Both the position numbers and the translations under genes were made by a program. From positions 52,122,816 through 52,186,815 of the forward strand of contig JBCFYV010009882.1 of assembly GCA_039000515.1 (NCBI GenBank): 64,000 nt of DNA, given 5' to 3'. Under the pieces are notes generated by a model. The model was given only the letters and a program-made list of their open reading frames with translations. It did not search any database and was not told the DNA's origin. Shown here piece by piece: positions 25,488 through 37,471 of this stretch. Position 1 is the first letter of the stretch. Every line of letters begins with the position of its first letter. This DNA comes from Timema cristinae (lineage: Eukaryota; Arthropoda; Insecta; Phasmatodea; Timematidae).

Positions 25488-26780
25488 AAGAGGAATGGAA
25501 ATATTAGAATATGTGGAGATTTTAAAGTAACCTTGAACTCTAGTCTAGAACTAGAGAGACATCCTATTCCCAAAATAGAAGAGCTATTTGTTTCTTTACA
25601 AAAGGGAGAAACCTTTAGTAAACTGGATCTAAGTCATGTTTATCAACAGGTTAGGTTAGACGAAGAATCTAAGAAACTTTGAGTGTTAAGCACTCACAAG
25701 GGTTTATTTAAGTACAACAGAATTCCTTATGGGATTTCTCCAACCCCAAATTTGTTCCAAAAATTAATGGGAAAATATTACAGGGGTTGAAAGGAGTAAT
25801 TGTATTTTTGGATGACATTTTGGTTACTGGTAGGGACATGCAGGAACATTGCGACAGGCTCAAAGAGGTATGTAAACGTTTACGTGACAAGGGTCTCACA
25901 GTAAGTAAAAATAAGTGTAAGTTTTTTTCTAAGAGTTTAGAATATTTAGGGTTTGTAATAGACAAAGATGTGTTAAAAACAGCCCAAGACAAAATTGCAG
26001 CTATATTAGATACACCTAAGCCAGAGAATGTTAAACAACTGAAGGGATTTCTAGGGCTAGTCAATTACTATGGAAAGTTTGTTCCAAACTTATCCACAAT
26101 ACTTTGTCCTATGTATCGGTTGTTGAGAAAAAACACAGATTTTAATTTTGACAAAGCATACATGAAATCTTTTTCAGTAATTAAAGAAAAGTTAGTGTCA
26201 GCAAAGGTGTTAGCTCACTATAATCCCAAATTATCTTTAAAATTAGCATGTGATGCATCAGGCTATGGTCTTGGTAGTGTACTATCACAAGTGCAGAGTG
26301 ATGGAAGTGAACGTCCAATAGCCTATGCTTCCCGCACACTATCTATAGCTGAGCAGGGATATTCACTGATTGACAAGGAAGCTTTGAGCCTTGTTTTTGG
26401 TGTAAATAAATTTAATCAATACCTGTGGGGGAAGAAGTTTATACTATGTACAGATAATAAACCTTTGTTAAGCATATTTGGATAGAAAAAAGGTTTGCCA
26501 GCTTTTGCAGCTAGTAGATTACAAAGATATGCTCTTTTCTTATCAGGGTATAATTTTGATATTTGCTATGTCAAATCATAAAATCATGGTAATACTGATG
26601 GCTTATCCAGGTGGCCATTACTCTGACAATGATGAATTAGAGAATGATAATTGTATTGGTACTTATTTACAATGTTTTGAAATTAGTGGGATACCTATAA
26701 AATGTGAGGATATGAAGAGAGAAGTACAAAAAGATCCCGAATTTGTTAAACTTACAGGTTATGTGAAGTTTGGTTAGCCT
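25488..26780 (+). pseudogene. Ty3/gypsy reverse transcriptase and RNase H, disabled
   Basis: Gypsy RT blocks appear in order: an NIRICGDFK block right after the SINE1; SKLDLSHVYQQVRLDEE; a THKGLF block; the catalytic FLDDIL at about 25805-25822; then the tether and RNase H with LACDASGYGLGSVLSQ and CTDNKPLL. An in-frame TGA at 25680, a one-base loss near 25772 and a TAG at 26483 break it, and an in-frame TAA follows in the region after RNase H. This polyprotein part copies element RNA into DNA. Here it cannot be made intact. Confidence 0.92.
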
Positions 26781-26798
26781 TATGATTATAATAAGGAG

Positions 26799-28039
26799 TT
26801 GACAACTTATTTTCATAGGAAAAATGAATTAACATTAGAGCAAGAAATACTGATGTGGGGGTATAGAGTAATTGTACCAGAGAAATTTCGTAGACATTTG
26901 TTAGAGGAATTACATTCAAGTCATCTTGGAATAGTTAAAATGAAAACTTTAGCCAGATCTTATATTTGGTGGCCTAATATTGATCAGGACATTGAACAGA
27001 TGGTCAAAAATTGTGCACCCTATCTATGGGAAAGACAAAATCCATCAAAGAGTGTGTTACATGTTTGGAATTATCCAAATAAACCATAGTCTAGATTACA
27101 TATAGATTTTATGGGTCCATTCAAATCTAAGATGTATCTTGTTATCATAGATGTATATACTAAATGGTTGGAAGGGTTAGAGGTATCGTCAACAGCAGCA
27201 GGTCAAACTATTGCTCCTTTAAGGCAGATTTTTGCAAGTTTTGATTTACCTGAACACATTGTAAGTGACATTTACATCACATGAATTCAAGTTTTTAAAA
27301 AAATGCAAATGGTATTAAACATACTTTAACACCTCCATACCATCCTCAAAGTAATGGCCTAGCCCAAAATGCAGTAAAATTTGTTAAACACAAATATATG
27401 ATTGCTATTCATGAAAAAAGAAATTTGGAAGTAGATTTAAGTAGATTTCTATGTGATTATAGGAACTCTGTACATAATACAACAAATGAAACCCCATCAA
27501 AATTGATGTTTAACAGACAACTTAGAACTAGGCTAGATTTGCTTCATTCTAATGTGTATGAAAATGTAGAGCAAAATCAGAGAAAACGGGTTAAATATGC
27601 AAATGGATGTAAAACTCGGGAACTAGTTCCAAACCAATGGGTACTAGTCGGAGACTATCGAGCAAAGAATAAATGGATTGAAGGGGTTGTTGTATCGTAA
27701 TTGAGTCCAGTAGCCTATTTAGTCACATTAGGGGCAGTAACATGGAAACGACATATTGACCAATTAATTAGTTTACACACTTCCCCTAAAACTAGAGTAA
27801 AGGAGATAGAACCTAGGGTAAGAGAGCCATATCCCTCAGATCTAGATCCCAAACCTAATAGGGAAAACTTGACATCTCCTAAGGCATCCAGGGGTGAGAA
27901 TCATTCTCCATTCGTCCCCAGGGTTGAATCACATGAAAAGGGCAGTAGTCCAGAATCACACCCACCTCAGAGGTTTGAAATCTCACCAGAAGTAAAGGAG
28001 CCTAGGTATCCAACTAGGTGTAGGAAACCTGTAGTTTAA
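26799..28039 (+). pseudogene. Ty3/gypsy integrase, disabled
   Basis: The N-terminal zinc region keeps the two His and first Cys (HSSHLGIVKMK, then NCAP), but the second Cys position reads Tyr. The catalytic core starts near 27099 (HIDFMGPFKSKMYLVIIDVY). The segment around the second acidic residue is shifted. At the third catalytic position, after PYHPQSNGLA, Gln (CAA, 27364) replaces the usual Glu. A GPY/F-like C-terminal module (VTLGAVTWKRHIDQL) follows an in-frame TAA at 27698. The DDE integrase is therefore dead by several independent changes. Confidence 0.88.
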
Positions 28040-28248
28040 TTAAATTTGTAAATAGTTAAAAAAATATTATGACATTATTTCACTATGACTATTAAAACTA
28101 TGAGCAATTATTATATTATGTATTTTTGTACAAAAAGTGTTTAAAATGTAAATTATTTCCTCATGACTATTGGAAATCGTGGTCATGCATTGTATTCTTA
28201 TTTTATGTATATTTAGGTATTTTGAAATATCTATAGTCAAGAAATTGT

Positions 28249-28258
28249 AAGGGAGGAA
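28249..28258 (+). other. Polypurine tract of gypsy element
   Basis: The tract aagggaggaa lies directly before the 3' LTR, the expected position for plus-strand priming. Confidence 0.85.
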
Positions 28259-28462
28259 TGTAATGTATTTCCATGTAGGTTGGCTACCATGTGTGGTGAC
28301 GTAATAAATTATCTGCTTCCCATCATGCCCCATTCTAAATGTTGATCGAGAATCTTATTTATAGCCGTTGTTCCCGACCAAACCATTCATTCAAGCAGTA
28401 ACATTAATTCAAGTAAGTCGTGTTCTTATTCAAGCCGTTCTTACCATAATACGGATGTAGCA
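28259..28462 (+). repeat. Ty3/gypsy element, 3' LTR
   Basis: This 204-bp LTR matches the copy at 23554-23757 with TG…CA ends. The bases after it (ggtag) do not match those before the 5' LTR (agtat), so a target duplication is absent or eroded. Confidence 0.9.
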
Positions 28463-28800
28463 GGTAGGAGGATAAAGTGCTTCACAACTTAACTTTTCCA
28501 ACAACGTTTGCATTTTTTTTTCTCCAATGTATGGTCACACATTGTAATGAATCATACATACTACACTAGTGAGTAAGCCTCGCCGGTAGTTTTAGATAGT
28601 ATACCTTTGAGCAATATGCGTTTTCATTGATCGTTGTAAGAAGGGAAACAAACAGTTATGGGTTGGTTGAATGGACTGGCTGCTGACTTTTATGATGAAG
28701 GGATTGTAAATCTCGTACCATGCCTGGACAAATTTCTGAATATCAATGAGGACTACATTAAAAACAAATGCTGTGAGTGGTACAAACAATAAATATAATT
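28463..28800 (+). pseudogene. mariner transposase C-terminal fragment
   Basis: Between about 28650 and 28790 the + strand encodes GWLNGLAADFYDEGIVNLV and then LDKFLNINEDYIKN, characteristic of the C terminus of insect mariner transposases. The start is missing or unrecognisable. It faces outward from the gypsy element, as does the fragment on the other side, so the two are not halves of one interrupted mariner. Confidence 0.65.
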
Positions 28801-29007
28801 TATCAAATGATAAAGAAGGCACTGATTATTCATTAAATTATATTTTAAGGGGCCATTTATAAAAGTATAATTTCATCAGTTAGATAAGCATTCTTTAAAA
28901 ACCATTTATATGTATAGGGATTATTAAGGAATTAACATTTGCTCGTTTATATCTATATCCATATTGGGCTGCACCAATTTGATAGTAACATCAACAATAA
29001 GACTACA

Positions 29008-29262
29008 ACCGGCTTTAGTGGCTGCACGGTCTGACATGCTACTCTTGCAATAGACTAGGACTAGACTGTTGATGATGGAGAGATCAAGGTTTAAATCTCG
29101 GTCAGGTGTATTGAGGGTGGCTTTTCCAAAACAGTTTTTCACTCTCCCTCCATGCAAATGAGGATACATTTCATCTAAATAGAATCTTTCTAATCCTTAA
29201 AATTATTGGCATAATTAGCACATAAGTGGATAGCCCGAATGGGTAGTAAGACACATTGCTAA
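29008..29262 (+). mobile_element. Diverged full-length SINE2-like copy
   Basis: It runs from ccggctttagtggctgcacg through box B-like aaggtttaaatctcgg and ctccctccatgcaaatgag to the tail gaatgggtagtaagacac. It is older than the 2570 and 7326 copies. Confidence 0.6.
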
Positions 29263-29792
29263 AGAAAAATACTTGCCAATTCAGGCAACATATTACAAAG
29301 CTTGGCCACCCTTCTCTCTGTAGACTTGCTTAGGTTTTGAAGCTCATGTCTCATCAAATCACCTTTATGGTGTCTTGATGTGCAATGGACAAATTATTTT
29401 TTATATCTTGCTAACCCATTTATGAGCCTTTTCAAATCTTTAAACTCTAAGTACCACTCATCATTTTCACAAACTCGTGTATATAGACCTTACAAAGCAT
29501 TATAAATAAACTGCTTATCTTGCTTGATTTAAAATTTGAATTTGATGGTTACTAACAACTTAGAATGTATGGCACATTCGTAAAGTTTTTCATATTTGGT
29601 TTCAAGATACTGTGTTTGTTTGTTTTCAAAATTATTTAATTTAGTGAGCCTATATTATGATACAATGGATTTAAATGTTTCAACTGTAATAATTTAAGAT
29701 ATTGGCTTTAAAACCAATAAAAATATTACCTTTAACATTTTTTTTTTCAATTTAATATTCATGGATTGTTCAAATAATTATGCTGATTTCAG

Positions 29793-30036
29793 TATCTACT
29801 TGAAATGAAGCCTCTTATTCTACCACCAGAACATGTACTTAAAAGAGGTGATTCCGAAGCTGTAGCCTATGCATTTTTTCATTTGCCTCATTGGAAGCAG
29901 GTGGAAGGTGCTCTGAACTTGCTTCATTGTACATGGGAAGGCACTTTTCGCTTGTTGCCGTACCCATTAGAAAGGGGCCATCTTTTCTACCCTTATCCAA
30001 CTTGTACAGAGTGTGCAGACAGAGAGTTACTACCAA
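29793..30036 (+). CDS. ST7: ST7 family protein, internal exon
   Basis: This 244-bp exon has acceptor …ctgatttcag and donor gtaagt at 30037. It gives 81 codons plus one base. It begins [20 protein letters not shown] and contains [16 protein letters not shown] and GHLFYPYP, hallmark ST7 blocks rich in Trp, His and Pro. The protein continues directly from the previous exon (…HVPK then YLLEMK), in frame. No disabling changes are seen. A Met-started reading would begin inside the exon at the M of LLEMK and run past the donor, so it should not be taken as a separate gene. Confidence 0.96.
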
Positions 30037-31633
30037 GTAAGTTTTCTCAATATTGAACATAAAAATCTCACATTGCATGTGAATAAATAGGTGGGTTTCC
30101 CAACAATTTATATCTTGTAAAAGTTTGTTTGATTTATTTGTCTTGATGAGCCATGTAAATAAATTGATAGTTTCGTTATTTCTGTAAATATGTTTTATTT
30201 CATATGTTGAAATCAAAGCTATTTTATGATATTTTGCTATGTTTGTAATTTTGAAGTCAAAATTTCACTACTATTTTCTGGTTGACTTTTAGAGTTTAAG
30301 GAGTGAATAAAACATTAATTATTTTTATATTTTTTCTCATAATATTGGAATTGATTGATTTTTTTTAAGTTTAACACTATTATGGCCGGTCGGCAGTTCA
30401 TAGAGGATGGAAGCACACACTCACATTTAAATAATATGGGAGTTGTTCATTATTCTATGACTAATTAATTTAATGACATGGAATATAAAATAAACAATTA
30501 CTTACAAACTATGGATGATAGGTGGTACATAATAACTGTCAATGGGTAAACTACCCTAACTCTACATTATTCTTCTTGTTAAGTTTATCAACATCCTCTG
30601 ATAAAGAGTCGGACACAACTTTCCAGCTAGTCAGTCAGTTTGTCCCTGGATGAACTTCGAATCATGAACCGGCTGTTCATCCCTAGCTGGAATTTACATG
30701 ATCAGTCCAGAAGCCATTTTCTCAAGACTGACTAGAAATGTAATTGTAAGCTAGGTGGCCATCCTGAGTTACAACAATTCCTAATTTCAACTATGCACTT
30801 TTTTAGATGTTCATTCTTAATTTAAAGAGTACACTTTGTTCTAAGTGTTGTTGGTTCCCAACAACACTACTATCCAAGTCTAATAAAACCAAACTGATTT
30901 TTTCAAAGACTTATACAATTTTGTAATTTTAATTTCGATATCCTCTATAATGTTAGTTACAATATTAAAAGACCTGGCTATTCCCAGAACTATACTGAAT
31001 TAAACTTCTATATTATGGATGTTATTAGTGAAATACACAACCATAGCTGGCATGTATAGGCTCGTCTTTTACTCTATGTTAACCTAATAGTGTATGTATA
31101 TATATATATTAGGGGGGGTCCTAATAATACTAAGAATTTTTTTCCAACAATTTACATGCACTGACCCCATAAGTGTTTTTAGATGTAAAAAGAATGTGTC
31201 TAAAATGTCAACGATTTTAAGTAACACTTAGTGGTAGCTCAATAAGCTTGTAGTTTTAGTTGTGATTGTATATATTGTATAGCATACATTTATACATCAA
31301 TTAGTGCAGAAATATTGCTGTATTAGTTATGTTTTTAATTACACACACAAATCCTTAACCAAATTAAATATGCCTGTCAAATACAACAGAACATTGTTTC
31401 CACTGAAATAATATTCATTGTTAACACTGAGAAAATCACTTAAATCCGAGAGTTCTTTGTAACTTTACTTATCTGAAATTAAGTTTTTTCTACTGCATTC
31501 GGGATAGTGACACCTATGTTGTTCTACAACTTGTAATAAATATTGTTGTTGATTTACATTCTTCGTTTTAAGGGCATTATACTCTTGCATAAGTGCCACA
31601 CTGCTTTTAGCATTGTCATTAACAACCCCTAAA

Positions 31634-31912
31634 GGGTGACCTGGTGGTCTAGGGGTAAGGTGTCAGACTTCTGTGCTGGCGGCCGGGGTTCAATCCTCGG
31701 TCCCGGCACAGATTTATCTGATTACCAAACCCTTCCTTCACCTCTGACAAGACATCTTGTGAATGTGGGGAATGCCAGGCCTCCACCGTGGTTCGGATTC
31801 CACGTTAAACTGTAGGTCCTCCATTTCATCTCACAATCACCCTACCATTACACATTAGAGTAAGTGCGTATAACCCGAATGGGTAGTAAGACGTGGTGCT
31901 AATAATAATAAT
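31634..31912 (+). mobile_element. SINE1, full-length
   Basis: It is flanked by a perfect 13-bp duplication AACAACCCCTAAA (31621-31633 and 31913-31925). The head has box A gtggtctaggggtaagg and box B cggggttcaatcctcgg. The body is cacagatttatctgattac and the tail is aagacgtggtgctaataat. It is among the best-preserved copies. Confidence 0.93.
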
Positions 31913-31935
31913 AACAACCCCTAAATGTTTAACTG

Positions 31936-33360
31936 TTACCCTTGCTTGCAGTCATCTCTGAGATGCCATGTTTCAGGATCAAAATATAAATAATCTCTTT
32001 GAATATTAAGGCGATAAAAAGTGTTTTTTGTCACAAAATATTCAATCTTCATAACACGAGGAATCTTGCCAATCAGCTGGACACACTTAAAGAGGTTCGT
32101 CGACCCCACCCCTTTCATTAAAGGACCGAAGCATAGCTTTTTTCCAACTTATAGACATGTGTTTGCCAAAAAATACCAAACCTACAAGCTCCTAACTTAA
32201 ATACCATAGTTGCCCTTCTAGTTTCTTGCTGGCAACTTTAGAGATAGCAGCATTTACCATTTCATAAGCACTAAGTTGCTGCAGTAAACTGAGGTCCTTA
32301 GAGGGTGCTGAAATAGGAAGAGGAATTGTAAACCAAGCTCAAAGATGAATACATAAAAGAAAAATGCAACTGTTACACAATCTGTTACTTCCAATTTATT
32401 GAGTTTGAATTGGCCATGAAACATCCATATTATGAAAGAATACAATGTCGTTGCCATCCATCTAGAAGGATGAAGAGCCCTAGGATATATAAATTTATAA
32501 ATCATCCCCAAGAAGATTATTGCAAGCTCTAGAAATTTTCTATAATCACCTCTGACTTGAGTTTCTTGAAGCTGGTTAACGGCAAATTGAGTCACAATGG
32601 GCTTCTTATCTACCAAAGCTGCCATAACTGTTGTGTTACTAGTTGCACTTTTGTAAGCTGATTGATCCATCTTATTCCAATACTTTTTAAAAGTTTATTA
32701 CTATATCAGGGCCAGATGATGTACATCACAAAGCATCATAGATAACACTTGCAAGAATGAGTTCTAATATGTGTTAACGACATGCTAGGTGATGGAGGTC
32801 CTTTTGTAACTTTGTTCCTAAAGTATTCATGCTCCATTTCTGTGACCTGCGTTGCTGGTAGTAGTGTCAAAGTACAATGTGTTTACCGGATGAATAATCC
32901 CACGCTCTTCAAGCAAAGTAGACACTGCTTGAGCCTGTGCTTCTCCTGTACCTGACTGTAATTTTGGAGCACCGAGCAACTGATTTACGCCTTGTCCAGA
33001 CACAATCACCATTAGTCGATTTACCTTTTAATTTCCAATCAGGTCTGGGGGAAGTCTTTAATCTCAATGACTGAAATTCTTCCTATAAATTAGTTTCAAG
33101 TTCTTCGTGTATTTTTTCTCAATATCTCCTTATAGAAGACCTATTAATATTAAAATCATTTACTTTGTGACCAAGGCCCTCAGCAGTTGCTGCTACAGAT
33201 ATGTGGTTTTTCTATCACTTAACTTTACTCTTTTTAAAGCAAAAGCAACAGATGGTGTGTTAATGTTCACACGTGCCCTTTTACAGCTGGAAGCAGTGGA
33301 AGGAGAATGTATTGCCATTGCATGATCATTGCTTGCATGTGCTTTTTCCTCTTCAAGCTC
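31936..33360 (-). pseudogene. Decayed transposon-like protein gene, family not named
   Basis: On the minus strand the pieces line up with a large family of uncharacterised arthropod proteins that I believe to be transposon-encoded. From 33325 downward comes a segment with SVAFALKRVKLSDRK. Then 33012-32827 holds MVIVSGQGVNQLLGAPKL and LYFDTTTSNAGHRNGA. Next 32670-32254 has KPIVTQFAVNQLQETQVRGDY and FLELAIIFLG. The middle, normally present after NGA, is missing, and stops and shifts occur throughout. No terminal repeats were found. The superfamily is uncertain, and the identity rests on my memory of the DTTASNTG-like motif. Confidence 0.55.
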
Positions 33361-33717
33361 ATCACTGTTACTTCAACTATCACTGAGTTAAATTAAAGCG
33401 GAACTTTCATTCTGAGCCATTTGTTTCTCTTTGTACTTCTGCTTAAACTCTTTTTTTTTTTATCTCCATCATGTTTAAGTGTGGACTAGACTGGTCATCT
33501 TTAGCGGAGCATGTGGAAGTATACAGCTAAGAGGAGAAGTAGCCATTGTGAAGTTTGTAGCATTTAACAATAATACAGTGGAAGAAGCTTAAAACTTTCA
33601 AGTAAAACAATAATGTATGAGAAATTGACAGTAACTTCTGTCATTGGTTAATGCAATTTGGTGACAGAGAGCTGAAAAAATAAAATATTATAGATGGGCC
33701 AAGGGACACACACACAT

Positions 33718-34219
33718 GGCTCGATTATTAACAACACATTTGAAAATAGGCTGAACCCCATTGATATTTTGAATGCCCATTTTGTGTCCATGAAATCAAG
33801 AAACTTTTCTAATAAATGAGGAGGTATTGAGTATTTTAGTAGAATAGGTCTGGTGTTACATTGGTTAGAACTCAGTCAATTGCAAGGGTCGATAATTAAC
33901 AAAACATTTGGAAATAGGCTAAGTCCCACCTATAATTTGAATGCCCATTTTGTGTCAACAAAATGAAACTGTTCTAATAATTGAAGAGGTATTGAGTATT
34001 TTAGAAGAAGAGGTCTATTGTTGCATTGGTTAGAACTCAGTCAACTATAAGGCTCGATAGTGAACAAAACATATGGGAAAAGACTGAGCCCCACTGATAT
34101 TTTGAATGCCCATTTTGTGTCCACAAAATGAAGAAACCGTTCTAATAAATGAGGTAGTATTGAGTATTTTAGAAGCAGAGGTCTATTGTTACATTGGTTA
34201 GAACTCAAGTCAACTGTAA
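33718..34219 (+). repeat. Three tandem units of about 165 bp
   Basis: Units start at 33718, 33887 and 34051 with ggctcgat-like sequence. Each contains ttgaatgcccattttgtgtc and ggtattgagtattttag. They end at about 34219. They are non-coding, with moderate divergence between units. Confidence 0.85.
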
Positions 34220-34989
34220 GGATGAGCTAGGAAAAGGTAAATAACAATCCATTAAGAGATTTTAAACAAACCGCTTTGGGAATGCTGCCACACAAGTATA
34301 TATTTAAAAAAAAATAGGCAGTCTAATAATACTCCTTGGGTACTGAAATGCCAAACAAGGACTCAGTGCAAAAGTTGGTAAAAATATAATCCATGTAACA
34401 TTTTTAACAGGTGTGCTCAAGGAGTGTATGTTTCTTACCGAGAATTGATTTGGCATTTATAGGTATCTCCTTTATTTTTAGGTGGAGGTATCCTCAATTA
34501 CTCTTAAAGGGTTGGTATCTATCTATCCTCCCAAGCACTATTTCAGCCTTGGCCAAATGGACATTGAATTTTCATATACAATTTGTAGTTAATTTAATAA
34601 AAATCAAATTAATTTGCTCACTCAAACCTAAGCTACTCTCAAGTAATATAATTTATAGGTATCTTTTTAAACGCTAACTCACCCTAACAAAGCCTAACCT
34701 CCCCTTAATTTCCTTTATTTGAAAGTTAGGTTTGTTAATAGTATCATATTCAACCTGTCATAAACAGGTCTAAAAACTTATGTTTATCATTTTATTTATT
34801 TATCGTGCACTTCCTGAATCAACTGATTATATAAGCAAACAAGAATATCTATGAACAAGAGTAAAAGTGCCCACCAATTTTGACAGGAAAGGTATTTTCA
34901 CATACCTTCCAGGGTTCTTTTACATACTGCAATCATCATGGTACTGACAACTTTACTTCCTCACGAAAGGAAGCTTTACTATGGATTTT

Positions 34990-35085
34990 TATCTCTCAAC
35001 AAAAATCACTCGACCTTGACTGGGTTTGAACCCATGAACCTCAGTTCCTGAGGCGAGCACTTTACCCCAAGACCACCTAGGTTGA
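34990..35085 (-). mobile_element. tRNA-derived SINE head truncated by the gap
   Basis: The minus strand reads cctaggtggtcttggggtaaagtg (box A-like) then gggttcaaaccc (box B), a tRNA-like promoter. Its upstream part is lost in the N run. It is similar in plan to SINE1 but a different family. A genuine tRNA gene is unlikely, because the acceptor stem does not close. Confidence 0.45.
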
Positions 35086-35185
35086 NNNNNNNNNNNNNNN
35101 NNNNNNNNNNNNNNNNNNNNNNNNNNNNNNNNNNNNNNNNNNNNNNNNNNNNNNNNNNNNNNNNNNNNNNNNNNNNNNNNNNNNN
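35086..35185. other. Assembly gap, 100 N
   Basis: A run of exactly 100 N marks a scaffold join of unknown true size inside an ST7 intron. Confidence 0.99.
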
Positions 35186-36832
35186 AAAGTAGTGTCAATA
35201 ACTCATTGAACTGTCAATTAAAATTCTTCCTATCTCTCTCTTATCATACAGAATGTTTATCAATAACAGCGACAAAATTCAGGGTTAAATAGGAGTGGGG
35301 GGTGGCGAGACAATCAACTTTGATATATGAGCATTTTGTTGGCAGTGCACCATTTTGGTTCGACATAATATCAAAGTAGTGTCTGAAGGTATAAAAGAAA
35401 GCCCAAGATTTTACCCAGATAGTTTGGTTCACCATTTTGCATTTAATTTTTGTTATCTGTCCATGATCATAGTTGTATCCTTGACATATTGCTAGGCCAT
35501 AAAATGGCGGTTTTCCAGACAGAAGTGCCAGGAAAGCTTTGAGAAGGGAATCAAATAAGATGCCCGAATCGGCGATCACCAACCTTGTTGTAAGCATTAC
35601 ACTGGTGCACAACTCACACTTTCTCAAAGATCCCTAGTGGACTTTGGTTAAATTGAACCTTGGTGGTCAGATGTTTTGCTGTATTCTCTGCACTTTCTTA
35701 AACAAGTGTCCTGACATTCCCTCAGTGGGAAAATTCAAATGGGCTTAAGTCAGAAGACCAGAGTGGCCATGTTACAGGACCGCCCCTTCCAACATCCTTG
35801 CACAGATAATGCAGTGTCAAGGTAGCCATGAATTACATGTGTGAAATTTTAAAAACTCACATGCTTTAGTGGACTAATAGAGGCACATGCTCCAGTAGCT
35901 CAAGTGAGGCATGTTCCACGAAGTCTAATTAAATATGCTTGTATAAACATTATGGGAGGATGTAAGGCCTAACCTCTTGTTTATGAACATTGCAGGCCCA
36001 GGACCCTTAATTTTGAAACTAGCAAGTTAAGTCACAAGCCACAGGCTGAAGTAAAGCTGTGTTTATTTTAAATGACTCTATTGTACTGCGAGTTGCAGGC
36101 TACTTGCTAGTGGAAGAGTTTTGATTTTACAACACTTGAAATCTGATTTTTCTTCCAAAGAATTGAGCAATTGGAATTGAAAAGTCCTGTTGAACAAAAT
36201 ATGTAAACAAAAGAAATAAACTATAATTGTATTTAGTGCAGCATATAAAACTATTTGTTTGATATTACTTTTAAACCTTCCATTTATTTGGGAGCAATTT
36301 GATTGTGTCAAACATTCCATATACATTAGAAGTATTAACTTGATGTTCATAATATAGCTTAGCAAGTAGTATGTCTGTCTATAGTCACAGGTCTGGAAAT
36401 CAATCCCTGGTCAATTTTAATTATTTAGTTTTATCTGAGTAAAAAAAAAAACACTTGTCATGTCAAACTTATTCATATCATTAATACGGTATATAAGGTC
36501 TATAAAATGTTTATTACTTATATGACAGCTAGAACAAGTTACTAGATCTACCTTAACTTATTCATATATCATGTCATATGATCTGCAGCTATCTCTTTTG
36601 ATAGATTGTATCAATACCTATAAAACTATGCAATAATATAGTAAAATGTTATAAATGTTTACCGCAAAAAATATTATTGTATTTTCTATAAGGTGCTCCA
36701 AATGTCCATTCATTTGAAAATTGAGGTATTTATGATGTATTTTACTTTTTGTCATGCATTGTTTAATACTTCTTGCCAATGATGAATGTGAATTACTAAA
36801 CTTGTATTCATTATGATTCGGTTTTTTCACAG

Positions 36833-36972
36833 CATTTCATGAAGTGAGTGTGTACCCAAAAAAGGAGCTGCCATTTTTCATCCTTTTCACCGCTGGTTTA
36901 TGTTCACTGACGGCTCTCTTAGCGCTTTTGACTCACCAGTATCCAGAGCCCATGGGTATTATGGCTAAAGCT
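36833..36972 (+). CDS. ST7: ST7 family protein, penultimate exon with hydrophobic segment
   Basis: The acceptor is gttttttcacag and the donor gtatgt starts at 36973. Two bases complete the split Thr codon, then 46 codons include [20 protein letters not shown] followed by a long hydrophobic run ([12 protein letters not shown]), the predicted C-terminal membrane helix of ST7 proteins. The exon ends in phase 0 and joins the last exon at 52185. An apparently identical copy of this exon and its flanks lies at 63322-63461 after an assembly gap. This copy sits in the correct order between the other exons, so I treat it as the genuine one. Confidence 0.95.
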
Positions 36973-37066
36973 GTATGTACCAATTTTATTAATGTATTAT
37001 ATTTTCCATAGGAATTAAATTACTCTAAGCTTATAAGAACTGTTGCCATTCATTTTAACATTCTAT

Positions 37067-37315
37067 GACCCGCTTCAGTGGTTGCGTGATAAAGGGCGTC
37101 ACACTTGCAGTAGACGGTCAATGACAGGGAGATTGGGATTTGATCCCGGTTGGGTGTATTGAAGGTGGTTTTTCCCAAAATGGTTTCTCCACTCTTTCTC
37201 TCTCACATTGCAAATGTGGGTACACTTCCTCTAAATGGGGCCTTCTCCATCCCTAAGCCATTAGCATATTTAGCATGTAGGTACAACCCGAATGGGTAGT
37301 AAAACGCAATACTGA
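37067..37315 (+). mobile_element. Diverged SINE2-like copy
   Basis: It starts gacccgcttcagtggttgcg and has box B-like gggatttgatcccgg. The body has cacattgcaaatgtggg, and the tail is gaatgggtagtaaaacgc. It is repeated in the duplicate after gap 2. Confidence 0.6.
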
Positions 37316-37471
37316 AGGTAAAAAACTGTAGCTAGTTCTCCTATAATCTTCCATATTGATCAATTAATTCAGTTGTCTTACCCAAACTAAACCTAAGACT
37401 GTAACAACCATTCCGACTTTGATTCAATAAATGTTAATGTCTTAAGGCATAAAGCATATAACACTTTAAAG

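Larger units (their letters stand above)
22096..29792 (+). other. ST7 intron, 7.7 kb
   Basis: The centre of the intron is a Ty3/gypsy element (23554-28462) between two mariner fragments. A diverged SINE2 lies at 29008-29262. The stretches 22100-23230 and 29270-29790 are AT-rich with nothing identifiable. Confidence 0.7.
30037..36832 (+). other. ST7 intron, 6.8 kb, with assembly gap
   Basis: This intron contains a SINE1 (31634-31912), a minus-strand transposon-like pseudogene (31936-33360), a 165-bp tandem triplet (33718-34219), a tRNA-like SINE head running into the gap, and 100 N at 35086-35185. The stretches 30040-31620, 34220-34990 and 35190-36370 hold nothing I can name. Since the gap lies inside ST7, the true intron length is unknown. 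Confidence 0.6.

Noticed and set aside
30379..30800. Possible mobile element near ggccggtcggcag and cgaatcatgaaccggctg
   Set aside because: A few GC-richer words but no paired ends, duplication or ORF.
35012..35080. Possible tRNA gene on the minus strand
   Set aside because: Box A and B are present, but the stems do not close convincingly and the sequence runs into the gap. A SINE head is more likely.
36618..36830. 70-codon minus-strand ORF present twice (also 63107-63319)
   Set aside because: It repeats only because the whole segment is duplicated. It lies antisense in the ST7 intron just before the exon, with no protein features.
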